64,000 nucleotides of DNA, taken from assembly GCA_964457365.1 (NCBI GenBank), contig CAYWFP010000001.1, forward strand, positions 62,001 through 126,000, given 5' to 3'. Position 1 is the stretch's first letter, and every line of letters begins with the position of its first letter. The translations under genes were made by a program, and so were the position numbers. Shown here one piece after another: positions 16,728-26,600 of this stretch. Source of the DNA: CAYWFP01 sp964457365. Its GTDB lineage: Bacteria > Planctomycetota > SZUA-567. A model generated the notes under the pieces. The model did not search any database. It saw only the letters and a list, made by a program, of their open reading frames with translations, and was not told the DNA's origin.

Positions 16728-17537
16728 ATGATGATTCGAGCGCTCTGGACCGGTGCCACGGGCATGCAAGCCCAGCAGTTCAACATCGACACCATCAGTA
16801 ACGACCTGGCCAACGTCAACACCTACGGCTATAAGAAGCGCCGGGTCAATTTCCACGATCTGTTCTACCAGTCGCTGCGCGCCTCGGGTATCCAGGGCGC
16901 CAACACCGGAAACAACACCCCCGTGGGCCTGCAGGTCGGCCACGGCGTTCGCGCCAGCGGCACCACTCCGGTCTTTACCCAGGGCGGGGCGCTCGAGACC
17001 GGCATCTGGTCGGACATGCGCATCGTCGATCCGGGCGGGGTGGCGCAGAATTTCTTCGGCGTGACGCTGCCCGACGGCATGCGCGCCTACACCCGCGACG
17101 GCAGCTTCCGCATCAACGACCAGGGCGAGCTGACCACCGTCGACGGCCTCTCGATGGATCCGCCGATCACGGGGCTGCCGGCCAACGCGCTCGACCCGAC
17201 AGTGACCGAGTCCGGGCAGGTGCAGTACAAGGACGCCGCCGGCAACCTCGTGCAACTGGCGCGGGTGGGGCTGTACCAGTTCGTCAACCCCGCCGGCCTC
17301 GAGCCCATCGGCGACAACCGCTGGAAAGAGACGCCCGCCAGCGGCGCGGCGACGGCGGGCAACCCGGAGGATCCCGGCTTCGGCAAGATCCAGGGCAGTT
17401 GGGTCGAGGCGTCCAACGTCGACGCCATCACCGAGATGGTCAACATGATCGCCGCGCAGCGCGCGTACGAGTTCAACTCGCGCTCGATCCAGGCCTCCGA
17501 CGACATGTTGCAGACGGTGAACACGCTCAAGCGGTAA
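16728..17537 (+). CDS. flgG: flagellar distal rod protein FlgG
   Basis: A 269-residue protein with ALWTGATGMQAQQFNIDTIS and NDLANVNTYGYKKRR at the N-terminus. The C-terminal SWVEASNVDAITEMVNMIAA and QRAYEFNSRSIQASDDMLQT are near-canonical for FlgG, the distal rod. Length matches the usual 260 residues. It is 48 bases after flgF and 9 before flgA. An ATG-ATG pair opens the gene and either may be used; AGGGA lies upstream. Confidence 0.96.
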   Translation: MMIRALWTGATGMQAQQFNIDTISNDLANVNTYGYKKRRVNFHDLFYQSLRASGIQGANTGNNTPVGLQVGHGVRASGTTPVFTQGGALETGIWSDMRIVDPGGVAQNFFGVTLPDGMRAYTRDGSFRINDQGELTTVDGLSMDPPITGLPANALDPTVTESGQVQYKDAAGNLVQLARVGLYQFVNPAGLEPIGDNRWKETPASGAATAGNPEDPGFGKIQGSWVEASNVDAITEMVNMIAAQRAYEFNSRSIQASDDMLQTVNTLKR

Positions 17538-17546
17538 AGGAGAGGA

Positions 17547-18665
17547 ATGAGCAGGATGCTCGTTGAGAAGAGAATCGCGCGTTCGGCGTTCTGCGCGCTG
17601 GCGCTCCTGGCCCTGGCCGGCGGCGCACGCGCGGAGGTGACGCTGACGCTGCGCGCGGAGGTGACCCTCGACACGGCGTTCATGCGGCTGGCGGACGTGG
17701 CCGAGATCGACGGCGACGCGGCCGAGGCCGCGCGCGTGGAACGGGTCTTCCTGGGCCGCGCGCCGGCGGCGGGGCGGTCGACACGGATCAGCCGCGAGCA
17801 GATCCGCCGGCGGTTGCACGAGCTGGGCCTGCCGGTGGCGGTATCGTTCGCCGGCAGCGCGAACGTGATGGTGGTCCGCGCAGGCGGCGAAGCCTCGTCA
17901 TCGGCCGCACCGGCCGCGGCGGCGGCGTCGGCGGCGCGCGAGACGTTCCACGGCGCGGTCCGCACGGTCGCGCGCGCGGAGCCGGCGGATCCGCGTCGCG
18001 ATGCCGAGGAGCGGTTCGCGCACGCCAGGCCGCTGCTGCAGGAAGCGGTCCGGCAACATGCCGAGAAGCATTTCGGCCGGAACGATCTGCAGATTTTCGG
18101 CAAGATCCGCGGCACCGACGAACCGTTGCCGAAGGGAATCTTCTTCGCCGAGGTCGACTGGCTCCGCAGCGGCAACCTGCCCGGAACGGCGGTGCTGGAG
18201 ATGGCCTTCCGCGACGACGAGGGCCGGTTGCTGGGCCGCACCGGCGTGCGCGTGGACACGGTGATCCAGGCGTCGGTGGCGGTGTTGAACCGGCCGCTGC
18301 GCGCGGGCGAGACGATCCGCCGCGGCGACGTCTTGATCCGGCTGCAGAAGCTGCGTCCGGGCATGTCGTGCCAGGCGGTCGATCCGAAGGCGCTGGCCGG
18401 CCGGCGGGCGCTCCGGAGCTTGCGCGCCGGGCAGGTCGTCACCGAGAGCGAGTTCGAGATCCCGCCGCTGGTCCGCCAGGGGCAGGTGGTGCTGGTAGAG
18501 GTCCAGGGCAACGGCTTTCGCATTACCGAGCGCGCGGTGGCCAAGGAGAACGGGCGCAAAGGCGATTATATCGCCGTCGTTTCGGTGAACTCGAAACAGG
18601 AGTATCACGCGCGGGTGATCGACGCCGGACGCGTCGACATACCCATAGCCGGGAGAACGGAATGA
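17547..18665 (+). CDS. flgA: flagellar P-ring assembly chaperone FlgA
   Basis: A 372-residue periplasmic protein with a Sec signal peptide (hydrophobic CALALLALAGG, cleavage after GARA, about residue 29). The C-terminal third is the SAF-like FlgA domain: ASVAVLNRPLRAGETIRRGD, LAGRRALRSLRAGQVVTESE, PPLVRQGQVVLVEVQGNGF. It helps FlgI polymerise into the P-ring. It is longer than typical FlgA (about 220-240 aa) because of an extra N-terminal region and an Ala-rich segment near 120-130. AAAGGAGAGG precedes the ATG; the stop overlaps flgH as ATGA. Confidence 0.9.
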   Translation: MSRMLVEKRIARSAFCALALLALAGGARAEVTLTLRAEVTLDTAFMRLADVAEIDGDAAEAARVERVFLGRAPAAGRSTRISREQIRRRLHELGLPVAVSFAGSANVMVVRAGGEASSSAAPAAAAASAARETFHGAVRTVARAEPADPRRDAEERFAHARPLLQEAVRQHAEKHFGRNDLQIFGKIRGTDEPLPKGIFFAEVDWLRSGNLPGTAVLEMAFRDDEGRLLGRTGVRVDTVIQASVAVLNRPLRAGETIRRGDVLIRLQKLRPGMSCQAVDPKALAGRRALRSLRAGQVVTESEFEIPPLVRQGQVVLVEVQGNGFRITERAVAKENGRKGDYIAVVSVNSKQEYHARVIDAGRVDIPIAGRTE

Positions 18666-19408
18666 GGAACGGATGGATACTGGGCGCGCTGCTGCTGCTG
18701 GGGGGCGCGCTGACGCCGGCGGCCTCGGCGCTCGAGCAGTACGCCACCGACGAAGAGTTGATGGAGGAGGGCGGCGCGGTCCTGGACGAGGCCACGCGGC
18801 GCGAGATGGCGCGCCGGCGACACGCCTACGGCGGCGACACCAACTACATGAGCATCCGCAAGGCCAGCAAGCGCCACGACCGCGTGACCATTATCGTCAA
18901 CAAGAGCTTCAGCGCCACCATCGACACCGACACCTCGATCGAGCGGCAAAGCGGCATGGAGTGGTCGATGGACAAGTGGTTCACCATCCGCCGCGACGAG
19001 GAAGGCAACTGGCTGGCCCAGCCGCGTTTCAAGGATACCGGCATTTACAAGACGGACAACCCGAATAAGCCCGAGGTCAAGTTCGAGTCCACCAGCGAGC
19101 ATACCGGCGAGGGCACGGTGGAGGAGGCGACGACCGCTACCGCCACCATCAGCGGCGCGGTGCTGCAGGTTCTGCCGAACAAGCACCTGGTGGTGCAGGC
19201 GCGGACCGAGATCGTCCTGCCCAACCGGGAGAAGCGGATGACGACGCTGACGGGGGTGATCGATCCGAAGGATCTGGACGTGAACAACACGGTCAACGCC
19301 GACTACGTGATGGACCTGACGGTGAAGTTCACCGGCGAGGGCGATATCGTTGACGCCCAGCGTCGCGGCTGGCTGGCGCGGTTCCTGGACAAGGTCAATC
19401 CGTTCTAG
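18662..19408 (+). CDS. flgH: flagellar L-ring protein FlgH
   Basis: A 248-residue outer-membrane ring protein. FlgH hallmarks are DRVTIIVNKSFSATIDTDTS, TSEHTGEGTVEEATTATATI, VLQVLPNKHLVVQARTEIVL, TLTGVIDPKDLDVNNTV and NADYVMDLTVKFTGEGDI. The N-terminus (WILGALLLLGGALTPAASA) is a Sec signal peptide but has no lipobox cysteine, whereas FlgH is normally a lipoprotein. The mature protein would start near LEQYATDEE. It overlaps flgA by ATGA and is followed by flgI after 30 bases. Confidence 0.93.
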   Translation: MRNGWILGALLLLGGALTPAASALEQYATDEELMEEGGAVLDEATRREMARRRHAYGGDTNYMSIRKASKRHDRVTIIVNKSFSATIDTDTSIERQSGMEWSMDKWFTIRRDEEGNWLAQPRFKDTGIYKTDNPNKPEVKFESTSEHTGEGTVEEATTATATISGAVLQVLPNKHLVVQARTEIVLPNREKRMTTLTGVIDPKDLDVNNTVNADYVMDLTVKFTGEGDIVDAQRRGWLARFLDKVNPF

Positions 19409-19438
19409 GGACAAACGATGCGAACGAAGGAGCGGACG

Positions 19439-20557
19439 ATGCGAACGAGAGAACGGACAACGCGATACGTGTGGGTGGCGCTGCTGCTGCTGTTGGGCGC
19501 GGCGCCGGGCGCGCGCGCGGAGAAGATCCAGACGCTCTGCAATATCCAGGGAGCCGAGCCGCTCAGTGTCGAGGGCGTCGGCGTGGTGGTCGGCCTCAAC
19601 GGCACCGGCGACAGCACCGATGCGGTGCGGCGGCTGATCCTGCAGCACCTGCAGGCCAACAACATCGCCATCCCCTCCGAGAGCCTCGCGACGAAGAACA
19701 TGGCCCTCGTGAGCGTCGACGCGGAGATCCCGCCGTTCGCGCGGCCGGGGCAGCGCATCAACGTCCGGGTCAGTTCACAGAGCGGCGCGGCCAGCATCGC
19801 CGGCGGCGTGCTGAAGGCGTGCGTGCTGCGCTACCGCCCCGACGGCAAGGTCGTCGCACGCGCCTTGGGGCGCGTCATCGTCGGCGGCCCCGAGAGCACT
19901 ACCACCGGCTACGTCCAGGGCGGCGGCGAGGTGATCGATCCGGCGCTGGTCAACCGGCGGATCTGGGATAACAACTACACCTTCCGCCTGGTCCTCCATC
20001 AGCATCGCTTCATGGACGCGTCGATGATCGCCAACGCGCTCAACAACACCCCGCGGACGAATCCGTATCTCAACGAGCCGACCTTCGAGTTCGACGAGTA
20101 CAACCGTCCGATCAAGAAGATCGTCGCGCGGCCGCTGGACGCGGGGCTGGTGCAGGTGACCATCCCGCCGCGTTTCCGGCAGGAGGCAGTGCGCTACATC
20201 GCCAACGTGCTCAACATCGACGTGGCGGTGCAGCGGGTCGCCTCGGTGCTACTGGACCGCCAGAGCGGCACGGCCGTCATCAGCGGCGACGTCAAGGTGT
20301 TGCCCGGCTTCATCAGCCACCGTGGCCGGACCATCGCCATCCAGAACATCCAGGGCCGGGGCGAGATCTACCAGGAGCCGCCGACGAACGCCGTCCTCGA
20401 CGTTCGCGGTCCGGGGCGGTCCGTCGGCGCCAAGGAGACGCTGCAGCAACTGGTCGACACGCTCAACGCCATGCAGGCCTCGACCGACGAGATCATCGTG
20501 ATTCTGCAGAAGCTCAAGGCCGCGGGATTGCTGCAGGCCGAACTGGTGGTGGAGTAG
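19439..20557 (+). CDS. flgI: flagellar P-ring protein FlgI
   Basis: A 372-residue periplasmic ring protein with Sec signal peptide (VWVALLLLLGAAPGARA). The mature start EKIQTLCNIQGAEPLSVEGV with VVVGLNGTGDS, MALVSVDAEIPPFARPGQRI and NVRVSSQSGAASIAGG are canonical. I prefer the ATG at 19439, which has AAGGAG six bases upstream, over the in-frame ATG at 19418; the two lie in a near-repeat of ATGCGAACGA. It is followed by flgJ after 3 bases. Confidence 0.95.
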   Translation: MRTRERTTRYVWVALLLLLGAAPGARAEKIQTLCNIQGAEPLSVEGVGVVVGLNGTGDSTDAVRRLILQHLQANNIAIPSESLATKNMALVSVDAEIPPFARPGQRINVRVSSQSGAASIAGGVLKACVLRYRPDGKVVARALGRVIVGGPESTTTGYVQGGGEVIDPALVNRRIWDNNYTFRLVLHQHRFMDASMIANALNNTPRTNPYLNEPTFEFDEYNRPIKKIVARPLDAGLVQVTIPPRFRQEAVRYIANVLNIDVAVQRVASVLLDRQSGTAVISGDVKVLPGFISHRGRTIAIQNIQGRGEIYQEPPTNAVLDVRGPGRSVGAKETLQQLVDTLNAMQASTDEIIVILQKLKAAGLLQAELVVE

Positions 20558-20560
20558 CTC

Positions 20561-21136
20561 ATGGACGCGATCGCGTACGGCGGCAATCCGGTTGGGGAGG
20601 TGTCGGCGGCGAAAGCCCCGAAACAGCTGCCGCACGCGCCGGGGACGTCGAACTACGTGCCCGACCGGGAGATCGAGCGGCGGCTGCGGTCTTACGATTC
20701 GCATGCGGATATCGTCCGCGATATCAAGAACATCCGCGGCTCCCGCGACGGCATGAGCGAGGAGGAGCGCAAACTCCGCCGCGTCAGCGAGGAGTTCGCC
20801 AGCTTCTTCATCGGCCAGCTCTTCACGTCCATGCGCCAGACGGTGAAGAAGTCGGAGTTGATGGACGGCGGTTTCGCCGAGGACATCTTCCAGTCGATGG
20901 CCGATACGGAGATGGCCCGCGAGACCGCCCGCGGTTCGGGCTACGGCCTGACCGAACTGATCTATCAGAGCCTGGCGCCGCGCGCGCGGGTCCAGCCTGT
21001 CGGCGCCTTGGAGGGGGCGTTCGCGGGCATGCGCGCCGGGGTCGTGGCGGAGTCGGGCAAGACCGGCGACGCGCCGGAGTCGACCGCACCGGACGACGAA
21101 TCGCCGGGGGAAACGGTCACGGAGGAAGCGCCATGA
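20561..21136 (+). CDS. flgJ: FlgJ-like rod-binding protein (no muramidase domain)
   Basis: A 191-residue protein carrying only the rod-binding domain: VSEEFASFFIGQLFTSMRQT, KSELMDGGFAEDIFQSMADT and EMARETARGSGYGLTELIYQ. The glucosaminidase domain of enterobacterial FlgJ is absent, as in many phyla, so a separate hydrolase must open the peptidoglycan for the rod. The C-terminus is a flexible Glu/Ala-rich tail. It overlaps flgN by four bases. Confidence 0.88.
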   Translation: MDAIAYGGNPVGEVSAAKAPKQLPHAPGTSNYVPDREIERRLRSYDSHADIVRDIKNIRGSRDGMSEEERKLRRVSEEFASFFIGQLFTSMRQTVKKSELMDGGFAEDIFQSMADTEMARETARGSGYGLTELIYQSLAPRARVQPVGALEGAFAGMRAGVVAESGKTGDAPESTAPDDESPGETVTEEAP

Positions 21137-21627
21137 ACGCGGCATTGGAAGGCGTCGAAGCCAGCCTCGCGTGCCTGAAAGACCTGCACGCGCAACTGCT
21201 GAGCGCGGCGGAGGCGAAGCGTGAAGCCATGATTCGCAACAACCTCGAGGCGATGGAGGAGATCCTGCAGGCCGAGCAGGAACTGATCGCGCGCGTCGAG
21301 GAAGAGGAGGCCAAGCGGCAGCAATACGCGGAAACGCTGCGGCGGGAGCTGGGCATCGAGGCGAACCCGGTCAAACTGGTCATGATCGTCGAGAAACTGC
21401 CGGCGGCCGAGGGCGAACGCCTGAGTCGGTTGCGCGAGGGACTCAAGGAGGTGATCGAGAAGCTGCGCTATCGCTCGCGCCAGAACGCGGAACTCATCCG
21501 TGTCGGTATCGACCACGCCAACGACTTTCTGGCCCTGGTGGCCGAAGCGGTCCAGGGCGGTTCGCGCTATGGCCGCAAGGGCAAGATCGGCGGCTCGTCC
21601 CTGCGGTTGCTGGATAAGCGCGCGTGA
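21133..21627 (+). CDS. flgN: FlgN-family export chaperone
   Basis: A 164-residue, largely helical protein (heptad-like LEGVEASLACLKDLHAQLLS, NNLEAMEEILQAEQELIARV, LRYRSRQNAELIRVGIDHAN). Length, helical pattern and position directly before flgK-flgL identify it as FlgN, the cytoplasmic chaperone that delivers FlgK and FlgL to the export gate. Overlap with flgJ is ATGA. A 242-base gap with a promoter follows. Confidence 0.82.
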   Translation: MNAALEGVEASLACLKDLHAQLLSAAEAKREAMIRNNLEAMEEILQAEQELIARVEEEEAKRQQYAETLRRELGIEANPVKLVMIVEKLPAAEGERLSRLREGLKEVIEKLRYRSRQNAELIRVGIDHANDFLALVAEAVQGGSRYGRKGKIGGSSLRLLDKRA

Positions 21628-21793
21628 GGCGAAGCGGCAGATTTTTCCGACCCGCCGCGGGTGATCCGGCAACCGCTTCCTGCTGCGGCCCGGAGGCCTG
21701 AACCCGGCCCTGCTCACCTCTGGCCGGATACATGTAAAAGCTTATATATCAATTAGTTGAGAAATACAGGAAAGCGTCCTCTTTGACGGCCTG

Positions 21794-21810
21794 TTGGCAT
21801 GAGGATTGGT
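21794..21810 (+). promoter_or_regulatory. sigma-54-like promoter of flgK-flgL
   Basis: TTGGCATGAGGATTGGT matches YTGGCACG-N4-TTGCW except T for C at position 7 and G for the normally invariant C of the -12 GC. Spacing is exact. Transcription would begin near 21821, 49 bases before the flgK ATG. The surrounding gap 21628-21869 includes an AT-rich patch near 21740 and no gene. Confidence 0.5.
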
Positions 21811-21869
21811 ATCTTCCCCGGGACGAGCCGCGCCCGCAACGGGGGTGCTTTTCCGGAAGGAGTTGAGGC

Positions 21870-23639
21870 ATGGGTTTCCATACGCTCAGCATCGGCGTCA
21901 CCGGCCTGATGACGCAGAAGATCGGGCTTGACACGACCGGCCACAACATCGCCAACGCCGATACGCCGGGCTTCGCCCGTCAGCGGTTGACCACCGAGGC
22001 GAACAACCCGACCATCTTCACCTGGGGCGCCGAGGCCAACGGCGTCAACGTGAAGAAGCTCGCGCACATGCAGAGCAACTTCCTCGAGTCGCTGGTACGC
22101 GACGCCAAGGCGACGAAGGACTACCTCGAGGACATGCAGGACGCCTACGAGAACCTGGAGGTGGTCTTCAACGAGCTGAGCGAGAACGACATCTCCACGG
22201 CGATGGACGATTTGTGGAACGCGCTCAACAATCTGGCCAACAACGTCGAAGACATCTCGACTCGCCGCACGGTGGCCGACGCGGCGCAGACGCTCTCCGA
22301 CATGTTTCAGAATATCGAGAACAAGATCCGCGAGTACCGCATGAACCAGAACGAGGCCATCGTCGACACCGTCGGCGACGTCAGTTCCTATCTCAAGCAG
22401 ATCGCGGAACTGAACCAGGAGATCCTCGCCGCCGAGGGCGGCGGCGCGACCGGCGTGGTGGCCAGCGACCTGCGCGACCGCCGCACGCAGATCCTGAAGG
22501 AGCTCTCGGGACTGGTCGACATCACCGCGCGCGAGGAGGACGACGGCTCCATGGTCGTCTCGCTCAAGAACCGGACGCTGGTCTACAAGGGGCGCTACGA
22601 GCAGATGACCACGGTGCAGGAACTGAGCGACGACCTGCTGATCGACCGTGTGGTATACGCTCTCGACGAGGGCGACACCATTCTCGACGACGGCAAGCTC
22701 GCGGCCATGGTCGACATCCGCGACGAGGTGTTGCTGGGCTTCAAGCAGGATATCGACCGACTGGCGGGGACGTGGGTGTGGGAGTTCAACCGCCTGCACA
22801 GCCAGGGCGTCGGCCTGCACGGCTATTCCGAGTTGCGCGGCGGCGTCTCGGTGGTGGACCCGACCCGGACGCTGGACGAGTTGACCTACGACTTCGTACC
22901 CCTGGAAGGCACTTACGAAGTCGAGAACGGCAATCTCGAGGTGGTCGTCTACGACACCCAAAGCGGGCGCGAGTACCGTGCCAATATCGAGATCGATCTG
23001 GACAACGAGGACGCCGACGCGGACACCATCCTCTACGACCCCGTTCTGGCGACACAACCGGACAACTCGCTGGTCAAGAAACTGCAGGACGTTTTCGACA
23101 GCATTCAGCCGAGCGCCTTCGAGGTCGAACTGGACCTGAGCAACAAGCTGACGATCACCGCGCAGACGGACGACCTGGTCTTCGGTTTCGGGCGCGACAC
23201 CAGCGGCGTGCTCGCGGCGCTGGGCCTGAATACGTTCTTCACCGGCTACGATGCTTCCTCGATCAACGTCAACTCGTTGATCGTCGACCAGCCGGACAAG
23301 CTCGCCGGGGCGCAGAAGTTCGTCGTCGGCGACCAGCAGAACGTCATGGCCTTGCTGGGGCTGCGGGAAACGGCGGTGCTCAGCAGCGAAACGGCGACGA
23401 TGGACGAATACTATCAGAGCGTCGTCGGTCGTCTCGGCATCGAGGGCTCGCGGACGAATTCGCTGCTGGAGACGCAGGAGGATATCCTGCTGCGCATGGA
23501 GAACCAGCGCGAGGACCTCTCCGGCGTGAACCTCGACGAGGAATTGACCAAGATGATCATGTATCAGCGCTCGTTCCAGAGCGCGGCACGTTTCATCAGC
23601 ACCGCCGACACGATGTACGAAACCCTGATCAACATGTAG
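21870..23639 (+). CDS. flgK: flagellar hook-associated protein 1 FlgK
   Basis: A 589-residue hook-filament junction protein. The N-terminus (FHTLSIGVTGLMTQKIGLDT, TGHNIANADTPGFARQRL) and C-terminus (GVNLDEELTKMIMYQRSFQS, AARFISTADTMYETLINM) are the paired D0/D1 helices of FlgK. The middle (about 340-500) is a beta-rich variable domain. GGAAGGAG precedes the ATG. It is followed 21 bases later by flgL. No flagellin gene is in the window. Confidence 0.95.
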   Translation: MGFHTLSIGVTGLMTQKIGLDTTGHNIANADTPGFARQRLTTEANNPTIFTWGAEANGVNVKKLAHMQSNFLESLVRDAKATKDYLEDMQDAYENLEVVFNELSENDISTAMDDLWNALNNLANNVEDISTRRTVADAAQTLSDMFQNIENKIREYRMNQNEAIVDTVGDVSSYLKQIAELNQEILAAEGGGATGVVASDLRDRRTQILKELSGLVDITAREEDDGSMVVSLKNRTLVYKGRYEQMTTVQELSDDLLIDRVVYALDEGDTILDDGKLAAMVDIRDEVLLGFKQDIDRLAGTWVWEFNRLHSQGVGLHGYSELRGGVSVVDPTRTLDELTYDFVPLEGTYEVENGNLEVVVYDTQSGREYRANIEIDLDNEDADADTILYDPVLATQPDNSLVKKLQDVFDSIQPSAFEVELDLSNKLTITAQTDDLVFGFGRDTSGVLAALGLNTFFTGYDASSINVNSLIVDQPDKLAGAQKFVVGDQQNVMALLGLRETAVLSSETATMDEYYQSVVGRLGIEGSRTNSLLETQEDILLRMENQREDLSGVNLDEELTKMIMYQRSFQSAARFISTADTMYETLINM

Positions 23640-23660
23640 CGTCGGCACAGGAGGCCCCGC

Positions 23661-26600
23661 ATGCGTTCGACCCTGAAGATCAGCACCAACATGGCGTTGG
23701 ACAACATCCTGGACAACTATTCGCGCCTCTTGAAGGTGCAGAATCAGATGGCCAGCGGCAACCGCGTCAACCGTCCCTCCGACGATCCGCTCTCGACCAA
23801 CGAGGGCATGCGGCTGGACACGATCATCACCCGGACGAGGCAGTTCAACCGCAACCTCGACGTCGGCAAGTCTTTCCTCTCGCTCTCCGACGCGGCGCTG
23901 GGCGACGTGACCGACATCCTCCGCCGCTCCAAGGCGATCGCGATCGGCGGCGCGAGCGAGACCACCACCAGCGAGATGCGCCGCACCAATGCCGTCGAGG
24001 TGCGCAACATGATGCAGGAACTGGTCACTATCGGCAATCGCAACGACGGCCAGCGCTATATCTTCGGCGGCACGCAGACCACCTCCTCGGCATACGAGAT
24101 TATCGCCGGCAAGTACGTGCGCTTTCGCGGCAACGACGACGCCATCAACGTCCAGGGCGACCTGGCCAGCACTGTTCCGATCAACGTCACCGGCTCGCAG
24201 GTCTACGGCAACCTCGAGGCGGTGATCGGCAGCCGCGACCTCTCGCCGGACATCCAGGTCGGTCTTGACCGGAGCACGCGCCTGGACGATCTGAACCTCG
24301 GCGAGGGCGTCCCCGACGGCTCGATCAACATCAAGTTTACCGCCGCGTCGCGCGAGGGCATCGACATCGACCTCTCGGGAGCCGACACCGTCGAAGACGT
24401 CATCGATATCGTCTATAAGGAAACGCTGGCCTACAGCCGGACCATCGACCCCGACGAGGACGGCTTCGGCTTCTACGTCCAGCTCGGGATCAACGAGAAC
24501 AACAACGGCTTCACCGTCACCGAGATCGATCCGGCCGACATCACCGGCTCGAGCTTTCCGGACAAATCCTTCCTCGAAATCAGCGAGGTGGGCGACAACA
24601 CCGTGGCCCGCGCGCTGGGGATCCTGGGCAAGGTCGAGTACGAGGAAACCTTCCCGGCGACGACCCCGCCGACGACCACCGGCAAGACCCTCGTCGGCAA
24701 CGATCTCGATCCGGCCCTGACCGAGCACACGCTGCTGGCGGACCTGAAGGACTTTCTCGGCAACAGCTTCACCATCACCAACGGCGCCAAGCCCGGCGAG
24801 GTACCGATTCACGAGAAGGCCGACATCAACAACGTGTTGGACCACTGGAACCTCGTCGGTCTCGACGAAGGCATCAACACCGGCGTCGGCGGAGAGCTGT
24901 ACGCCGAGATCATCGGCGGCGGCGGAAAGTACACGGTTAACCTCTACCGCGACGCCGAGCGCCTGCCGAGCCAACTCGTCGCCACCGGTTCGACCAATAC
25001 GTTCGTCAGCCCCACGATCGAACTGGAGGAGCGGAACGGCTCCGGCATCGCCGGCACGGTCAGTACCACCGCCAGCACCGCCAGCGGCGTATTGGAACTG
25101 CAGGCGGTATTCGACCCGACCTTCCGCACGACCGTCAACGTGCCGGCCTTCGAGGAGAACGTCGACGACGGGGGCGACCCGTACGACCAGTTCAGCAACT
25201 GGCGCCTGCGCGGGATGAACGAGCAGATGTTCAACGGGACCGACGGCAAGCTGCACGTCACGGTGCAGAGCAGCGGCGGCGCCGAAACCTACTACGGCGT
25301 CGGGCTGTATCTGCGCGAGGAGGCGACCGGCGCCTTCACCCAGGTCGCTACCGGCAACCTGATCGAGACGTACACCACCGCGCCGATGGCGAACCTGAAT
25401 TACGGTCCGGTCGAGTTGCACGGCCTGTCCGGGACCGCCTACGCCAACGTGGTCGGTTCGGTCGACCTGGACTGGAACGAGAACGCGCCTTCTCCGCCCG
25501 GCGCCACCGAGGCGTTGCCGGCGGCGAATCCCGACCCGGATCTCGGTACGGCGACGACGACGGTCACGCCGACCTGGAAGACGGTGGGCGATCTGCTGGA
25601 CGAGATCAACCATGCCGAGATCTACGCCCACGCCCGGATCGACGATGAGAAGCGCGGCATCGGCATCGTCTCGGAACTGGGCGGCGCGTGGCTGACCGTG
25701 GACGAGCGGCTCGAATACGTCCCGCTGGATGGCGACGACCAATTCGGCGCCAACAGCCCGCAACTGGGCAAGCTCGATCTCAACGGCATGGTCCAGGGCG
25801 TCAACACCGATTCGGAGGGCCAAGTCTATATCGAGATCCTCCGCGACGACACGCCCGATCCGAATTCGGCGAACACGATCAATCTCTACAGCGACGCGGA
25901 CATGGAGAATCTCGTCGCCAGCGGCGAGTATATCGGCGATCCCAGTCTCGTCACGCCGCCGCCGAAGGTGGTGCTCTACGCGCAGAACGACTCGAGGTTG
26001 AGCGGAACGGTGGAGTTTTTACAGCAGAATCCGCCGCCGGACCCGACCACCTGGCCCGACGACGAGAGCTATTACCGCGACATCGTCGCCCGCACGCGCG
26101 CCTTCCGCGTCACCAACCTCACCAACAGCACCGGCGCCACCACGCGGATCGGCAAGCTCGACCTCCGCGGCGTCACCCAGGGCGTCAACGCCGACGAGGA
26201 CGGCAAGCTCTACGCCACCCTCGGCTACAACGTCAAGGGAGATAGCTGGCAGGAGATCAACCGGTTGAATCTGACCACGATCGACCCGGCCGCGCTCGAC
26301 AGCAGCGGTCGCTTCTACCTCTCGATCGACGCCACCCCCGGCGCGGAGCAGGTCAACTTCTACAACGACGCCGGGATGACCGGCGCCGACTTGATCGGCA
26401 CGGCCGCCATCAACGCCGACGGCTTGGTCAATTTCGACTTCGACGTCACGCCCGGCCCCCCGCCGCCGCCGAACCTGACCGGCTCGCTGCACGTCCGGCT
26501 GCCGATCACCGAGGTCTACGACACCACCGTGGCGACTGCGCCGCAGATCATCGTCGACACCACGGAATACGCGGTGACGCTCTACGACGACGACACCACG

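Noticed and set aside
21753..25823. Very long open frame on the minus strand opposite flgK-flgL
   Set aside because: It is antisense to genes with unmistakable flagellar motifs. High GC gives long empty frames; composition is Val/Asp/Gln/His-rich shadow type with no domain.
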